Shown here piece after piece: positions 1-11,987 of a stretch of 64,000 bases of DNA. Source of the stretch: Garcia nutans (lineage: Eukaryota > Streptophyta > Magnoliopsida > Malpighiales > Euphorbiaceae); the NCBI GenBank assembly GCA_947685225.1, contig CANTUV010000008.1, positions 40,607,501 through 40,671,500 on the forward strand. The letters run 5' to 3'. Below the pieces are notes generated by a model. It was not told where the DNA came from. It saw only the letters and a list, made by a program, of their open reading frames with translations, and did not search any database. The stretch's first letter is position 1. The number at the start of each line of letters is the position of its first letter. A program made the translations under genes and the position numbers.

Positions 1-258
1 TTAATTATGTTGTATTTTGATAAAAATGTATTCATATGTATAAATGAATTTTGGTAAAGACAAGATAATTATATATATGTAATATCATCAAAAGTATAAT
101 GATTTTGTAAATGAAATTTAAATAAAATGTATTATTGTTTAGAACTAAAGTAAAGGTTTTTAATCTGAAATGAAAAGTGACATTCTTATACTTTATACAT
201 GTACTGCATGTATACAAGGTATATGTATAGTACTTATATAGAGTATGAAGGTGTTACA
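1..258 (+). repeat. 3' end of the 5' LTR of LARD L1
   Basis: Matches 6549-6806 almost base for base, including the terminal GGTGTTACA. The rest of this LTR lies left of the window. Confidence 0.9.
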
Positions 259-265
259 ATTATTT

Positions 266-284
266 TGGTATCGGAGCTTAGGTT
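266..284 (+). other. Primer-binding site of L1, initiator-Met tRNA type
   Basis: TGGTATCGGAGC lies 7 bases after the LTR end. Plant elements primed by initiator Met tRNA have TGGTATCAGAGC, so there is one A-to-G difference. Confidence 0.8.
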
Positions 285-3200
285 TGAGATTCTCAGCCTA
301 AGTAGATTAAAAAAAAAATTTTGAAAAGTGAAATTTGTGATACATGCATATGCATTAACACCTAGGTTGGTCTCGGATGTGGCATTATGTGATTTGTAGT
401 ATATCTGAATTATATGAGATGGATGATAGTATGTGAATGAGGTTTTGCATGAAAATAAAATTAGAAAAATAAATGATATGGGGAAATTTATATAAGTTTA
501 ATTGATAAATTAAAGAATGGGAGTTTACTTAAGTAAAGCTAATTTCGAAATTTTTGGTTAGTAAAGTGTGCTTGTGAAATAGATTATAAAGAAATGAATA
601 GAAGAATAATGTTGGAAATGAGTTAAAAAAAATTAAATTAAGATTTAATTAAGTACTTTTTTCTCTAAAATTTGGATCTCTTTATTATTTGGATTGCTAG
701 AAAGAGAAAATATTGTTCGATTGTTAAAAAGGATAGATATAATATTAAATTGAAGAAAGTATGGTGGACTATTAAGTGAGTTGATCAGTATAGACAAAGT
801 GTGACAATTTAAGGTTTGGGTAAGCAAAGTTAAGGTTTTTAAAACAAGGGATGATGTTGGTTAACATAAGGAGATATAATGGTGTTGTTTGTATTGTTGT
901 TTTAATGCAAACATTGTGATTTTTAATGTTAGAAATGTGATATGCTTTAGTTTTGTTAAAGCTCATGTTAATGGTAGTAATATGTGAAATTTAGATTTTT
1001 GAAATGAGCTTTAATAATTGTGAAAATGAGATGTTTTGATATTACATGATGGTATATATATATATTGTTTTAAAGTTGATATTAAGAAAATGAGATTAGT
1101 AATTTGAAGTTTAGGTAAATTAGCAAGTTGAGAGTTTAGAGTTTTAATAAAATTTTGATGAGGATTATTTAGATATTGATAGTTTAATGTATATTAAACA
1201 TATGAGCTATGTGGAATGACTATTATTGCACATGAAAGTATTATGAAGTGGGTAATGTGATTGATAATACGGAAATTTGTTTTGAAATAAAAGGAAAATG
1301 AGTTACCTTAAGTAATTGGGCTGGAAATGATGAAAATGGATATGAAGGGTATACTAAATGCTTTTAAAAACAAATGTGAGAGAGATGTCACATTAGAAAT
1401 GTGACTACGACTTATGTGAAGTGTTATTATGGTTAGAGTGTATATATTTGTTGAGTTGATGAATAACTTAAGTCATGTTAAAAGAATGAGAATGATAATG
1501 TTCAATGAAAAGTAATAAACATTAAATTTGTATAGATTATATGCAAAAGAGAAATTAAATAAAATTTCATGATTATGTGTATACATGTATAGGATATGTG
1601 AGATGAGTTTTTCAATATGAATGTAATTGTATTATGTAAGAAATGTGGAAAGTATGTCACATTATGAATGTGACCTATGAATGTGTATGTGGTAGAAAAA
1701 AAATGTTATTGTATGTTTATTATTTTATACAATTACATGTTTAGTGGTATTGAGAATGATATTGCATGTATTAGCGGACCTAAGAGAGATTAGGTCTTGA
1801 CCTGTGCAGAGCTAGACTATGTGACGAAATTGAGAGTGAGAATGGGCTCGAGTAATACTGGACCGTGAAATTTTTTTATTGTAATCACTGAAATTTTTTT
1901 TATTGTAATCAAATAATGTTTTGAGTCCCAAAGTATCTACATGTGGAAAGGTTCTATGTATATGTGTATAATAAGAGATTGTAAGGAAAAAGAGAAAGTA
2001 TAATGTATGAAAATTTTTAGAAGAGATAGATTAGAAATGGAGTAACAAATGGAAATTGTGTAAAATTTGCATATGATCGAATATGTATACGTAAGAGATG
2101 TTAATGGTAATATTGTTGAAACATGAGTTAGGCTAATGATGATCATATAATCGAGTGCAAATTGTTTTGAAACGGAGTTGAAATGTGTTAACTCTTGGTG
2201 TAGCAAAAGTTTAGAGAATGAATATGTAATCCTTGCGATACAAATTTAGCATTGTAATTGGAAATGTTGGAAGCAGAATAATAGAGGGACAATATTGATT
2301 TATAAGCCACAGGCGTGACCATTAATCTCCTATGGCCATATGATTTGTTTAGCATATTTGGCCGGTTAGTTTTGTTATCCACAGATTTGGGTCTGAGATA
2401 ACATGACTGTAGTATAGTTTTGGTGAGATTGATAATTATGTTTCTAGAAACATGGTCAAGAGTTATGATTGGTAAAGTTGTACCTTATCATTTTATGTTA
2501 GAAATTTGTTTATAATTATAGAAAGAATGGAAGAAAAGAGAACTGTGAAAATGTTTTGAGTTATGGATAATGTGATAGAAAGGTAATTATTGTAAAAATA
2601 GTAAAGGTATGAAATGTGAGGAGATGTTAAATGGGAGAAATTACAAAATGTGATTTAAAATTATACTGAATATGTTGATGGTATAAAATGAATAAGTGGA
2701 TGGACTTAAGATTTAAGTGAGTGAACTATGGGTAATAAATATGGTATGAGATAATCATGAGAATTTTGTGGAAATTATACTAAGATAATAGAAAATAAAA
2801 TATGTGTATATTGAAAGATAATTTGAAGTGATTTGTTATTAATAATCATAATTTCAAAAAGCTGAAAAATGGATCCGAAGAGATTAGAATTTGAATATAA
2901 GTTTGACCTAATGGAATTAGGTCATATATATTGTGAAATCTAATGATAAGTTTAAATAAGTTAATTGTTGGTTTGAATCAAATAAGATTGAAACGTGGGT
3001 ATATTGTGACAGATAGATCAATTGATTCAGATTTCGCTAAGATTGTGAATTATTGTTGAGATTTAATATGTATAGTTGTATTAAGAGTATAAGATTTAAG
3101 TAATAATGTATATGATGTAATATTCTGATAAATGAATGGACATGAATGAATTGAGTTATATCAGTTGTAAATGATGATAAAAGGGAAAAGGTTGATTACC

Positions 3201-3726
3201 TGTAAAGTAAGTTTAAAGGCATTGTATTAATATTTATGTTAAGTGAGAAGCATGCTAAAGAAGGAATTAAGTGTATGAAAAATAAGGATATTGTTATCAA
3301 TTAAGGTTTGATAAGTGTCTATTTTGAAAGTGACTGTAGTGATGGGATAATCAATATTAAGATATAAATCAATAACTTCTAACCTTAAGGTTAAGAGAGT
3401 ATATCTATAAAGAGATGAAATGATAAAATATCCTGAACGTGATAGATGGGTGAGGTATATGTATATTATAAGATGAGCTGATTCTTGTATATAGATAAAT
3501 TAATTGGGAATGTAATGAGTTATCTTGATTGCTTTGTTGAGAAAGTAATAAGATATAAAGATATATATATATATAATGATGAGTTATGAAATCGGCAGAA
3601 AATGATTAACTCTAATGGGAAGAGTAGAAGTTATGTGATTTGATGAAATAATAACTTAAAAATATGATTAAATTCATATGAAAATTAAGATAGTATTTTG
3701 CTAAGAATAGATTGTTACTGTACTAG

Positions 3727-3764
3727 ATAATTTCGAGGACGAAATTATTTAAGGGGGAGAGAAT
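3727..3764 (+). promoter_or_regulatory. Pre-PPT hairpin and polypurine tract of L1
   Basis: A perfect 8-bp stem (ATAATTTC with GAAATTAT) encloses the loop GAGGAC at 3727-3748. The purine-rich AAGGGGGAGAGAAT at 3751-3764 ends exactly at the LTR start. The PPT primes plus-strand DNA synthesis; the role of the hairpin is unknown to me. Confidence 0.85.
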
Positions 3765-3993
3765 TGTAATACCCCGATTTTGGTGTACATTGGAATAGTA
3801 GTTGTGAGAAGATATGTTGGTAACAAATGTAAGGAAAATATTATGAGAGATAGATGTATATGAAGGATGATATGTATATATGGTATTTCAAAATTATGGA
3901 AAATATAAATACAATATATAAGAGATATACATATAGCAACATATACATCACATATACATGATGTATATATTGGTGTAGGAAAAGTAAGTTGTA

Positions 3994-4073
<80 letters not shown>
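3994..4073 (+). repeat. (TAA)n microsatellite in the L1 LTR
   Basis: About 26 uninterrupted TAA/ATA units. The array LTRs have only about six units at the same place (for example 16326-16345). Confidence 0.95.
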
Positions 4074-4076
<3 letters not shown>

Positions 4077-4221
4077 GAGAAAAAGAAGAAAAGGAAGTCA
4101 AAGGGAAAGACAAGTGTGTGGTGGAGAATTTTTAAGGGATTTAATTATATTATTATATAAGATAAGATTGAAAAAGGAAGAAAATATCTTCTTTCTTTCT
4201 TTCTTCTTCTTCTTCTTCTTG

Positions 4222-4224
<3 letters not shown>

Positions 4225-4278
<54 letters not shown>
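4225..4278 (+). repeat. (GA)n microsatellite in the L1 LTR
   Basis: About 27 GA units directly after a TTC/TTCTT pyrimidine run. The same pyrimidine-then-purine junction occurs in every array LTR (about 16487-16538, 22743-22803, 28993-29054, 35239-35307). It produces long Ser-Leu or Arg-Glu frames that are not genes. Confidence 0.95.
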
Positions 4279-4280
<2 letters not shown>

Positions 4281-4756
4281 TGATTTTGTTGGCATACACA
4301 TCAAATTATTAAGGGCTTTTAGAGAATTGAAGGTGGATATTGAAGATTTGGCAAAGAATTCAAGTAAGTGTTCATTTCTTTGTGTTGATTTCTATTGATT
4401 GTGTTTATATTTGATATGGTTAGTGTGTGAAGATGATGATAATGAAAGATTGAAGTATATATATATGTTGAATTGGTATTTAGATGATGATAATATGGTT
4501 ATTTGTGAGGATGATGATGGATTGTTGAAATTGTTTAGTAAGGGTTTGATATAAATGAGTTGGGGAAATTGAGTAATTGATATATGGATGATGTATAGAA
4601 TGATTATTATTATGATATGTTGAAGTTATATAAGTGTTAAATTAATAGGTGATTTATGTGTATATAAACTAAGATGTTGATTAAGGGTGTTGTAGTATGG
4701 ATTTTGGAGTGTTTGTGTTTTCATGGTTGAGAGTTCGGAATGTATAATTCTTGCCT

Positions 4757-5046
4757 GACACGGCCAGTGACACGGCCATGTCGTTGGGTGTGTCAACGGT
4801 ACTGAGTTTGACGTTTGTGACATGACCATTAACACGGCCATGTTACTGAGCGTGTCATAGCTATTGAGAGATAAAGTAATTGACACGGCCATGAACACGC
4901 CCGTGTTGTTGGGCGTGTCAATGTTTCTGTAAGGTAGAATGAGTGACACGTCCAGTGGCACGCCCGTGTTACTGAGCGTGTCAAAGTTTCTGTGTTGTTG
5001 GTTTAGGGCACGATCAGGGACACGCTCGTGTTGTTGAGCGTGTCAT
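4757..5046 (+). repeat. GC-rich inverted-repeat cluster (GACACGGCC type) in the L1 LTR
   Basis: A GC-rich island in an AT-rich LTR with repeated GACACGGCC, ACACGCCC and GGGCGTGT words. The best dyad is GACACGCTC (5019-5027) with GAGCGTGTC (5036-5044), 9 bp perfect, loop GTGTTGTT. A neighbouring copy pairs ACACGCCC with GGGCGTGT around the same loop. Confidence 0.8.
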
Positions 5047-6412
5047 GTGTAGAGTTTGCCCTAGTTGGTTCGTATCTATATTATCTCATGTGTATCTCTG
5101 AGTGAGTGTATATGATCACTCTTTGATTAGGTTTTGAAGAGATTTGGTTGCCCTAATCCAAGTGTTGGAGGATTCTTAGAAGAGGAGTTTAGATTGGTGT
5201 GAGTTTCTCATGAGGTAAGTACAAATCCTATATGATTGTATGTATTTGCATGACTATGAGACTTAACACATTTGATTGGAAAATGTGTTAAGTTATTTAT
5301 TGTATTGTTGATGTGTGAGAAATGTGCTATGATGTGTATTATGTGTACTATGGGGAATGTATGTTGAAGATTCTAAATATATGAATAATGTAATTTGCTA
5401 GGTATATCTCAATGATGAAATATGAAACTATTATAAATGGATATAAAGGTGAAATGTGAAAGATATGATGATCATTCAAATTATATGTACAATGTAATTG
5501 GTTGTGTATACGCTAATGGTGAGATGTGAAGCCATTGTTGTTGGCTATAATGATGCAAATGAAATAATTGGGGCATGTTTGCCTAGATGATTATGAAGAA
5601 ATGAGAATGGATTTGATAATGAAATAATAAAAGTATTGTGTGCCTAATGTGTTATTCACTTTTCAGAGTTTTGTTATTGGTGGCATGCCTAATAGTAACA
5701 ATCTCTTGAAGCTGGGTTGGGCTTGATCCTTGAAGCCAAGTTGGGTTGAAGTTTAGAATGCTTAACTCCCCTTGAAGCTTGGTTGGGTCTAGTCCTTGAA
5801 GCCTAGTTGAGATGTTACAACCCTTCAAGCTAGGTTGGGTTTGGTTCTTGAAGCCAAGTTGGGTTGATGCTTAGCATGCTTCGCTCCCCTTGAAGCTTGG
5901 TTGGGCCTAATCCTTGAAGCCTAGTTGGGATAATGATAAATGTGAAAATTAAACCAAAACATTAACTCTGAAAGTTGAATGACATATTAGTTTCTTTTGG
6001 CCTCATGCTTGTCTTGGCTTAAAGGTGAATTATGAATAATGAATTAATTGAATAATATAATGACATGTAATGTTATGAAGTATGATATGATTACAATACA
6101 TAAGTAAATTATTGAAAAGAAATGTGGCCTGAGAAGCTATGCTGAAAGATGAGATTATGAAAGTACAATATGACGTGTAATATGTATATGGATGTTGACA
6201 TTGTGAGTATTATTTTATGAATGTTCTAATAAGTCATGGAATTGTGGTTTGTGTTAATGATATATGTGTATATTTATATAATTATGAGATTAGTAGAAAT
6301 ATATGAAAAATGTAATTGAAAATGGAAAACATGATAAGAAAATAATGATACATGAAGTTAATATATGAGTATGATTTTCTGTAATGTATGTTTATAATAT
6401 TTATTTGTACTA

Positions 6413-6452
6413 CTAAGCTTTCGAGCTTAGCACAGTTGTGTAAATCGCACAG
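6413..6452 (+). promoter_or_regulatory. Conserved double-dyad site in the L1 LTR
   Basis: CTAAGCT (6413-6419) and AGCTTAG (6424-6430) form a perfect 7-bp stem with a TTCG loop. The second dyad, well preserved in other LTRs here (GCGCG with CGCGC), is decayed in this copy. Confidence 0.6.
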
Positions 6453-6806
6453 GTGAGTAGGTGGTTGATCTGGAAGTCAAATCGTTATGCCACGAGAAGG
6501 GTAAGAGTATTTTGAGACCAACTAGAGGGTGGTGCATACATGTACAATTTAATTACGTTGTATTTTGATAAAAATGTATTCATATGTATAAATGAATTTT
6601 GGTAAAGACAAGATAATTATATATATGTAATATCATCAAAAGTATAATGATTTTGTAAATGAAATTTAAATAAAATGTATTATTGTTTGGAACTAAAGTA
6701 AAGGTTTTTAATCTGAAATGAAAAGTGACATTCTTATACTTTATATACGTACTGCATGTATACAAGGTATATATATAGTACTCATATAGAGTATGAGGGT
6801 GTTACA

Positions 6807-6897
6807 CAAACCTTGTTCTTAATTGTGAAAAGCGCCATTTTATGGTATAAGAAGGCATTATACTTGGACATAAGGTCTCGCAAAAAGGGATGCTTGA
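6807..6897. other. Short unassigned spacer between L1 and the Athila element
   Basis: Ninety-one bases that belong to neither neighbour; they continue on the far side of the Athila element at 63714. The minus strand has a short stop-free frame here but I recognise no family. The last five bases, CTTGA (6893-6897), are the Athila target duplication. Confidence 0.6.
6893..6897. repeat. Left TSD (CTTGA) of the Athila element
   Basis: Identical to 63709-63713 directly after the right LTR. Confidence 0.85.
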
Positions 6898-7189
6898 TGT
6901 TGCGCTTGACTAATTACTACTACAAGTGACACTCACAAGTATACGAGGTAATTGTAGCAACAGTGATTGCCTCAAGGTCGTCTCAAAAGGAAGGAATTAT
7001 TTTGCAATAGTTTGATTAGCAAGAAATTTAAAAACAAGAGTGTGATGTGTTGGAATTGTGAAAAACAATTTAAATCTAAAAGTAAAATGTGTAATAGTTG
7101 TACAAGATTAATACAATTCTAGGAATGGTGCATAGGGTTATAAATCAATTTAATCAAAGCTTAATTCTCAAATTATCCATTAATATGAC
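6898..7189 (-). repeat. Athila left LTR, first piece
   Basis: Starts TGTTGCGCTTGAC and parallels 61842-62131. It is interrupted at 7189 by the Tat element and resumes at 57328. On the minus strand this is the end of the 3' LTR. Confidence 0.88.
7185..7189. repeat. Left TSD (ATGAC) of the Tat element
   Basis: Identical to 57323-57327. The uninterrupted right Athila LTR has a single ATGAC at this position (62128-62132), which confirms the insertion site. Confidence 0.93.
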
Positions 7190-7391
7190 TGTAGACCCTT
7201 AATTTTTGACCCAATCCGGTCCGATATTTTTTAATTAGTCCAAAATAATTTTTATTATCTTAATTAAATAATTTTTGCTTTAGTATCTAATTTTTATTAA
7301 TAAAAAATAAAAATAAAAAAATAAAAATAAAAATAAAAATCGGCGACGAAAAAATCATCGCAGAAAACCAGCGCGGGAAGAGTGGCCGTGG

Positions 7392-7430
7392 GCCATTTCG
7401 CTTGCAGGAAAATCCTGCGGGTGAAATGGC
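7392..7430 (+). promoter_or_regulatory. Hairpin in the Tat 5' LTR
   Basis: The arm CCATTTCGCTTGCAGGA (7393-7409) pairs across AAA with 7413-7429. All 17 positions pair if three G-U wobbles are allowed. Equivalent hairpins occur at 50121-50161, 55457-55497 and 55508-55546. Confidence 0.7.
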
Positions 7431-7645
7431 TAGGCTATTTCGCCAGCAAGCCAGTCCTCGCCCCTGCCGCAGCCAACTACGGCAATTTTTTTTTGTCAGC
7501 GCAATTTTTCCGCAGCAGTTTTTTTTTGCCAGTGAAATTTTTTTGACGCAAATTTTTCTAAAACCTAATGCAATTAGGTTTCGGTTTCCTTTTCTTATCA
7601 ATATTAGCTTCTGTGAATAACTAGGAATGAACCATAAAATTCTTC

Positions 7646-7653
7646 TATAAATA
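7646..7653 (+). promoter_or_regulatory. TATA box of the Tat 5' LTR
   Basis: TATAAATA in the context TTCTATAAATAAG. The same site is at 55746-55753 in the 3' LTR and as TATAAAAA near 50363 in the solo LTR. Transcription would start about 30 bases downstream, leaving most of the LTR in the transcribed leader. Confidence 0.65.
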
Positions 7654-7949
7654 AGACCAAAAACAATACAAAAAGGGGAGAAGAAATCGGAGGAAAATTG
7701 ATAAAAAAATTGGATCGAAAATCTGAGACCGAATAAGTAGGAAAGGCAGTGAATCAATCTGATTTTTTTTAGAAAGAAAACAACAATTCAATCCATCAAA
7801 GGCCGCAAAGCTTGTCTTTGTTTTTGTTCATTCAAGAAGAAATTTTTGGTGGAACCAACAAATGAAGGTATGCATCAATTGTTTAAATTCTATTCTTCAC
7901 AATAGCTAAATCATCCCATTGTTTCTTTTAATTCAAAAACCCTAGAACC

Positions 7950-8640
7950 TCAATTCACTTTTTCTAAAGTTTAAAAACCTTAATTCGTTGCTTTGTTTTC
8001 CAAGAAATTTAAAGTTGTTAGTTTTGTTTCTTCAAAACCCCAAGACCCTAATTTGCTTTCCAAAATTTCAAAATCATAAATTGAGTTCTGTTTCTTTCCA
8101 AAAGCCCTAAAAACATCTTTTTTGCTTCTATAAACTTTAAATCATTTTATTTATTTTCATAAAACTTCATAAAATTATCAATTGGTTTCCAAATTCTAAA
8201 AACTAATTCATTCCCCCAAACCCCAAATCAAAAATTCCGAAACCCTAATTCAACTCCCAAAACTCAAAACTTTGAACCCTAATCCCCTTTAAAACCTTAA
8301 ACCCTAATTTTTTCTAAACCCTAATCCTTTAAAACTTAAAAAAAAAACCATATAAACATAAATGTTATAATTTAGACACAGTAAGCTGAAAGACCCTAAT
8401 TCAATAACCGTAAATCATAACTCTAAATTTTTTAAGGTGTATAAAACCTAATTTCATGATTATACATCTCAAACCCTAATTTGGTTAATCAAAGAATTTT
8501 ACCAACTTCTTGAATCATAAACCTTAATCTATTTTAATTCCTTTAAAAACTCACAGTAGCCTAATTCCATAAATTCCAAAACCCTAAACACATGAAATAA
8601 AGAATCTTAAATAGAAACAGTAGCCCTAATTTGAATTTTT
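7950..8640 (+). repeat. CCCTAA-rich (telobox-like) block in the Tat 5' LTR
   Basis: About eight ACCCTAA words plus several near matches in roughly 700 bases, irregularly spaced. Corresponding blocks lie at about 50930-51180 and 56040-56580. Confidence 0.75.
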
Positions 8641-9401
8641 ATTTGCCTTATTCAATTTTATATTTGATTATGCTTTGATTTATTTTATATGCTTTAATTT
8701 TTTTAAGTTCAATGCTTGGTTTATTTAATTTATCATGAATGGATGTTTACTTTCTATTGATATTTAGTACCTTTGATGAATGCTTTATTTATTATGAATG
8801 GTTATTTACTTTTATCGATATATTTAGGTTTCAAAATGTTGTAAAAGGTATGTTTCCACTTGGTGGGTACCTCATTAGTTAAATATCATGTAATTTAAAT
8901 TTTTTTCTATTTTAGAACCAATGTAAAGGGCATGTTTCTACCTTTCGGTGGGTGTCCTATTTAGGCATGGGATATAAGGACATATTTCCATCTTCGGATG
9001 GGTGTCCATTTATTTGTTTTGCTTGGACATTGTTTTGATTTTCAATATATCGATGCTTTATTTTAATTATTGTGTGTAATATGGATAATATTGTTATATT
9101 TAAGAATTTTATAATATTAAGACCTGTAAAGGAGGCCGGTTCCAATGAACCGGGCGTTGTGGGGGTGCTGGGCCATTTCTCACCTTCTCCACATGTACCC
9201 AACTTTCCGAACCCATTAGGGGGTTGGGGATTCCTTAGGAATTGACTAATCCACCCCTTTCTTTTTTTTTTCGGCCCATCCGGGTGGCGACTCCATTTTC
9301 TCCGAACTTAGGTCCGTGTTCTCTAAGGCCTCGAGCTTGAACAGTGCCGAAGTCGCAAGAACCATTCCATCGGGAGTGGGGGCAAAAATCCTCGCTCACA
9401 G

Positions 9402-9419
9402 TGGCGACTCCACTGGGGA
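9402..9419 (+). other. Primer-binding site of the Tat element, tRNA-Arg type
   Basis: TGGCGACTCCACTGGGGA starts two bases after the LTR. It is the complement of the 3' end of a plant Arg tRNA (ending CCCCAGCGGAGUCGCCA) with one mismatch. Ogre/Tat elements commonly use this primer. Confidence 0.85.
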
Positions 9420-10589
9420 TAAGAGAGGTTGATTCCATTGGTCTTTATATTATTCTATTCTTTCTTATAATGGTATTATCCATTGCATCATATTAGATTG
9501 CATCGTATGTGTGAGTTAGGACGCCCGTGTTACCCGTGTTCTATTATGTAAGGGATACCATACTTTCACTCAAGGTATGGAGATCAAGCATGGCATAACC
9601 ACTCATAGCCTCGTACCATTTGGTATATACTTGCTATGGGAACCTAAGCCTTTCTACCCAAAGACTAAAGCTCATGTAATTGGCCTAGTTACTTTCCTTA
9701 GGTTGTACCCCAAATGCATGTTGTTTGACTATGGTTAATTTATCCTGGCTTAAATCATGGCTTATTTGGTTTGTTCTTTTTCTAATATGACCTAAGTATA
9801 TCATAAGCTCAAAATAAATTTTTCTTTAAAATCCAAAAGACCAAAGCTATTTTTAAAATTTTCCAAGATGGTGTTTGGACGTAAGACTTTTCTAAAAACA
9901 AATCAAAAATTCTTTTGCTCATGGCTCAAATTCTAAGCCCAAAATCCATTTTTTCTAAAATCTTTTTACAATGGGCTTAGAAACAAAATTATTTTCATTC
10001 AACCTTCTCTTACAAAGAGCTTGCAAAATATTTAGGTCAATTATGAAATACCAAAAATCAATCGTGAGCCCAGTTTATATTAAGAATAAATCAACCATGG
10101 GCTTGTTTGTGGCATGAACCATTAGTTACTCTTTTCAAGTGAGAAATCTATTTATAATAAACCTCTTAATTTAGTTTTAATCCAATATAGCATAAAAGCT
10201 ACTATAATTGGTTGAATGGATTAAAACCTAATTAATGGGAATTACTATGAATAGATTTCCATTTTCGAAAATATAACTATTAGTTGAAACGTCCGAGGGA
10301 AATATTTGAAAACAAAATACCCCATGTTGGTATTTTGTTAACCATATACCTAGGAAAAGAGACTCACCATTCGTGTGTGGATGTTATAAGGTTGGAAGGA
10401 ACGTCCTATTTGTCCTTGTTTGTTAATTGTTCATGCATACATGCATACATGCATACATTTGCATCTCATATCATCAATCCATTCTGGCTCATAGCCCTGG
10501 ATTATGATAGTTCAAAAGCTTATGATAATCCGACCTATGCCGGAGATGATGTATCTAGCAATGACTCAATCACTTGCTCACCAAAAATA
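9420..10589 (+). other. Tat leader (untranslated)
   Basis: About 1.2 kb between the PBS and the start of gag-like coding. It contains a short tandem repeat of CATGCATA at about 10432-10457. I see no recognisable protein; a frame open from 10284 is an upstream extension of gag without conserved sequence. Confidence 0.6.
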
Positions 10590-11987
10590 ATGGATCCCGA
10601 ACAAATTCAAAGAATGGTGGATGATACCCTCAATGCCAAAATGGAAGAAATAAAAGAGGCCCTAGCCGAGACCATGAAGAACCAATTGACTGCAATCTTA
10701 GAAAATCATACCGAAGCATCTGCTAGCACTAAGGAGCCAAAGGAAAAAGGGAAGACTAAAGTTAGTGAAGTGGTTTTTGATGACAAAAAGGTGATCATTG
10801 ATGATGATGATGATGATTAGGCTCAATACTAGCAAGATCCTCAAGACAAGAAGAAAGAACCGAAGATTGTTGAAAGATTAACTATGGAGAAGACCGAGAC
10901 TTCTGATATTGAAAAGATGATTGCTGATTTAGAAAAGAAATTTGAGAAGAAGCTAAAAACTGAGGAAATGTCCGAAGTTGACAAATTATTTGAGCTAGAT
11001 GAAGAAGTTCCGTACAAGTTCAAGATGCCATCTTTCGCGAAGGGAACCGAAAATCCTCATCTCCATGTGAAGCAATATATCACTGCCATGCAGTCCGCTC
11101 GAGTTACTAAGGCTCAAACTCTAAGGTACTTTATGCTCTCATTGGACCCTGTTGTCCAAAATTGTTTCAATACCTTAGATGACGGAACACAAAAGAGTTG
11201 GGATCTGCTTTACAAAGCCTTCATCCAATAATATGGGTATAATGTCGAGATGGAAGTTACCTTAATGGAAGTGGAGTCCATTAGGCAAAGGTCGAATGAG
11301 AATTTTGTAGATTATATGAAGAGATGGAGAAACAAGGCCGCTTTGCTCAAGAAGAGGCCAAATGAATCCAATCAAATAAGGATGATAGTGAGAGGGGTGT
11401 TGCCTAGTCTTCATGAAAGAATGTCTTACACACTCATCCATGATTTCAAAGACCTTCTCCAAGATGGTTTGCAAATTGAAGAATGGGAGAGAGAGAAGAA
11501 CCGTTTTTCAACAAGAAGGAATGAGAAAGGGAACTATCAGTCCGGTAGCCAAAGCATGCAAAAGGCCGTCGGTGTCAATGCTACTAACCAAGGAACAAGG
11601 AGACAATTTTCAAAATTGGGGAAACCAATGTCGTGGGTTCTCAATAAGCTTCAAAGAAAGGGGTTGCTACAACCCTTGAATCCTCTCCCTTTGCCTAATC
11701 CTTTCCCACCTAATTTTGACACTAAAACATTTTGTCAATTTCACCAAATGCAAGGGCATGACATGGATAGATGTGTGAGGTTGAAACATGAGATCCAAAA
11801 TCTAATTGATAATGGGAAGCTACCTGAGCCCAATAAGCCAAACACCAAAGACAACCCATTACCAAAGTTCAATAGGGTACCGCCGCCGGCAACCTTCATG
11901 ATTGGAGGAGGTTTGCATGAGGATTTTGTCATGTCTTCTTTTTCAAGATGTGGGGAAAGAAGCAATCGAAGAAGAAGAGATATTTGA
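10590..11987 (+). pseudogene. gag: Tat gag pseudogene
   Basis: The start MDPEQIQRMVDD opens a frame that continues, with in-frame stops, to about 11987. Residues encoded from 11010 match the Tat capsid region (VPYKFKMPSFAKGTENP, then HVKQYITAM). A Cys/His motif, CQFHQMQGHDMDRC, lies near 11740-11780; it has the CX2H...GH...C form typical of Tat gag rather than the classical CCHC knuckle. Stops lie at 10818-10820, 10830-10832 and 11229-11231; the last looks like CAA to TAA. A frame change follows around 11900-11985. Gag would package the element RNA; this copy cannot make a full-length protein. Confidence 0.85.

Larger units (their letters stand above)
259..3764 (+). other. Non-coding body of LARD L1
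   Basis: About 3.5 kb of AT-rich sequence between the LTRs. No zinc knuckle, protease, RT or integrase motif is visible in any frame; the longest frames are under 100 codons and antisense. It is related to the three bodies of the array (19205-22181 and its copies), for example in the 60 bases after the PBS and around 1740-2220, but clearly diverged. It holds two perfect 8-bp dyads, GTCACATT with AATGTGAC, at 1387-1405 and 1656-1674, and a 7-bp dyad, GACCTAA with TTAGGTC, at 1777-1796. The last is also present in the array bodies. Confidence 0.8.
1..6806 (+). mobile_element. LARD-type non-autonomous LTR retrotransposon L1 (5' truncated by window edge)
   Basis: Seen: the first 258 bases repeat at 6549-6806, so they are the end of a 5' LTR and 3765-6806 is the 3' LTR. 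LTR ends are TGTAA...TTACA. A PBS like the initiator-Met tRNA type follows the left LTR, and a purine tract (AAGGGGGAGAGAAT) precedes the right one. The 3.5 kb body has no open frame that looks like gag or pol. Known: large retrotransposon derivatives (LARDs) have long LTRs and a conserved non-coding body and depend on proteins made elsewhere. Inference: PBS, PPT and LTR motifs match the Tekay element at 36780-46853, so L1 is a Tekay-dependent LARD. It is a diverged relative of the array at 15937-48050. Confidence 0.88.
3765..6806 (+). repeat. 3' LTR of LARD L1 (3042 bp)
   Basis: Starts TGTAATACCCC and ends GGTGTTACA. It contains a long TAA microsatellite (about 3994-4073), a GA microsatellite (4225-4278), a GC-rich dyad cluster (4757-5046), a short-period repeat block rich in CTTGAAGC and GGTTGGG (about 5700-5935) and a 7-bp TTCG-loop dyad (6413-6430). 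The base order of these blocks matches the array LTRs, which places both in one family. Confidence 0.88.
7190..9400 (+). repeat. 5' LTR of the Tat element (2211 bp)
   Basis: Runs TGTAGACCCTTAATT...CTCGCTCACA. It holds a GC-rich hairpin block (7380-7450), a TATA box (7646-7653), a long run of CCCTAA-like words (about 7950-8640) and a GC-rich 3' end (9120-9400). The 3' copy is at 55193-57322. A more diverged copy at 49860-52102 is a separate insertion. Confidence 0.93.

Noticed and set aside
3841..4398. Frames rich in Ile, Ser-Leu or Arg-Glu runs (also near 16315-16615, 22560-22845, 28819-29096, 35063-35384)
   Set aside because: They are translations of TAA and GA microsatellites in LTRs.
6807..6897. 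Host exon in the short spacer
   Set aside because: The stop-free minus-strand stretch is under 30 codons and has no recognisable family.
7287..7757. Antisense 156-codon frame in the Tat LTR
   Set aside because: It lies wholly in LTR sequence across the hairpin block and is not kept open in the solo or 3' LTR.
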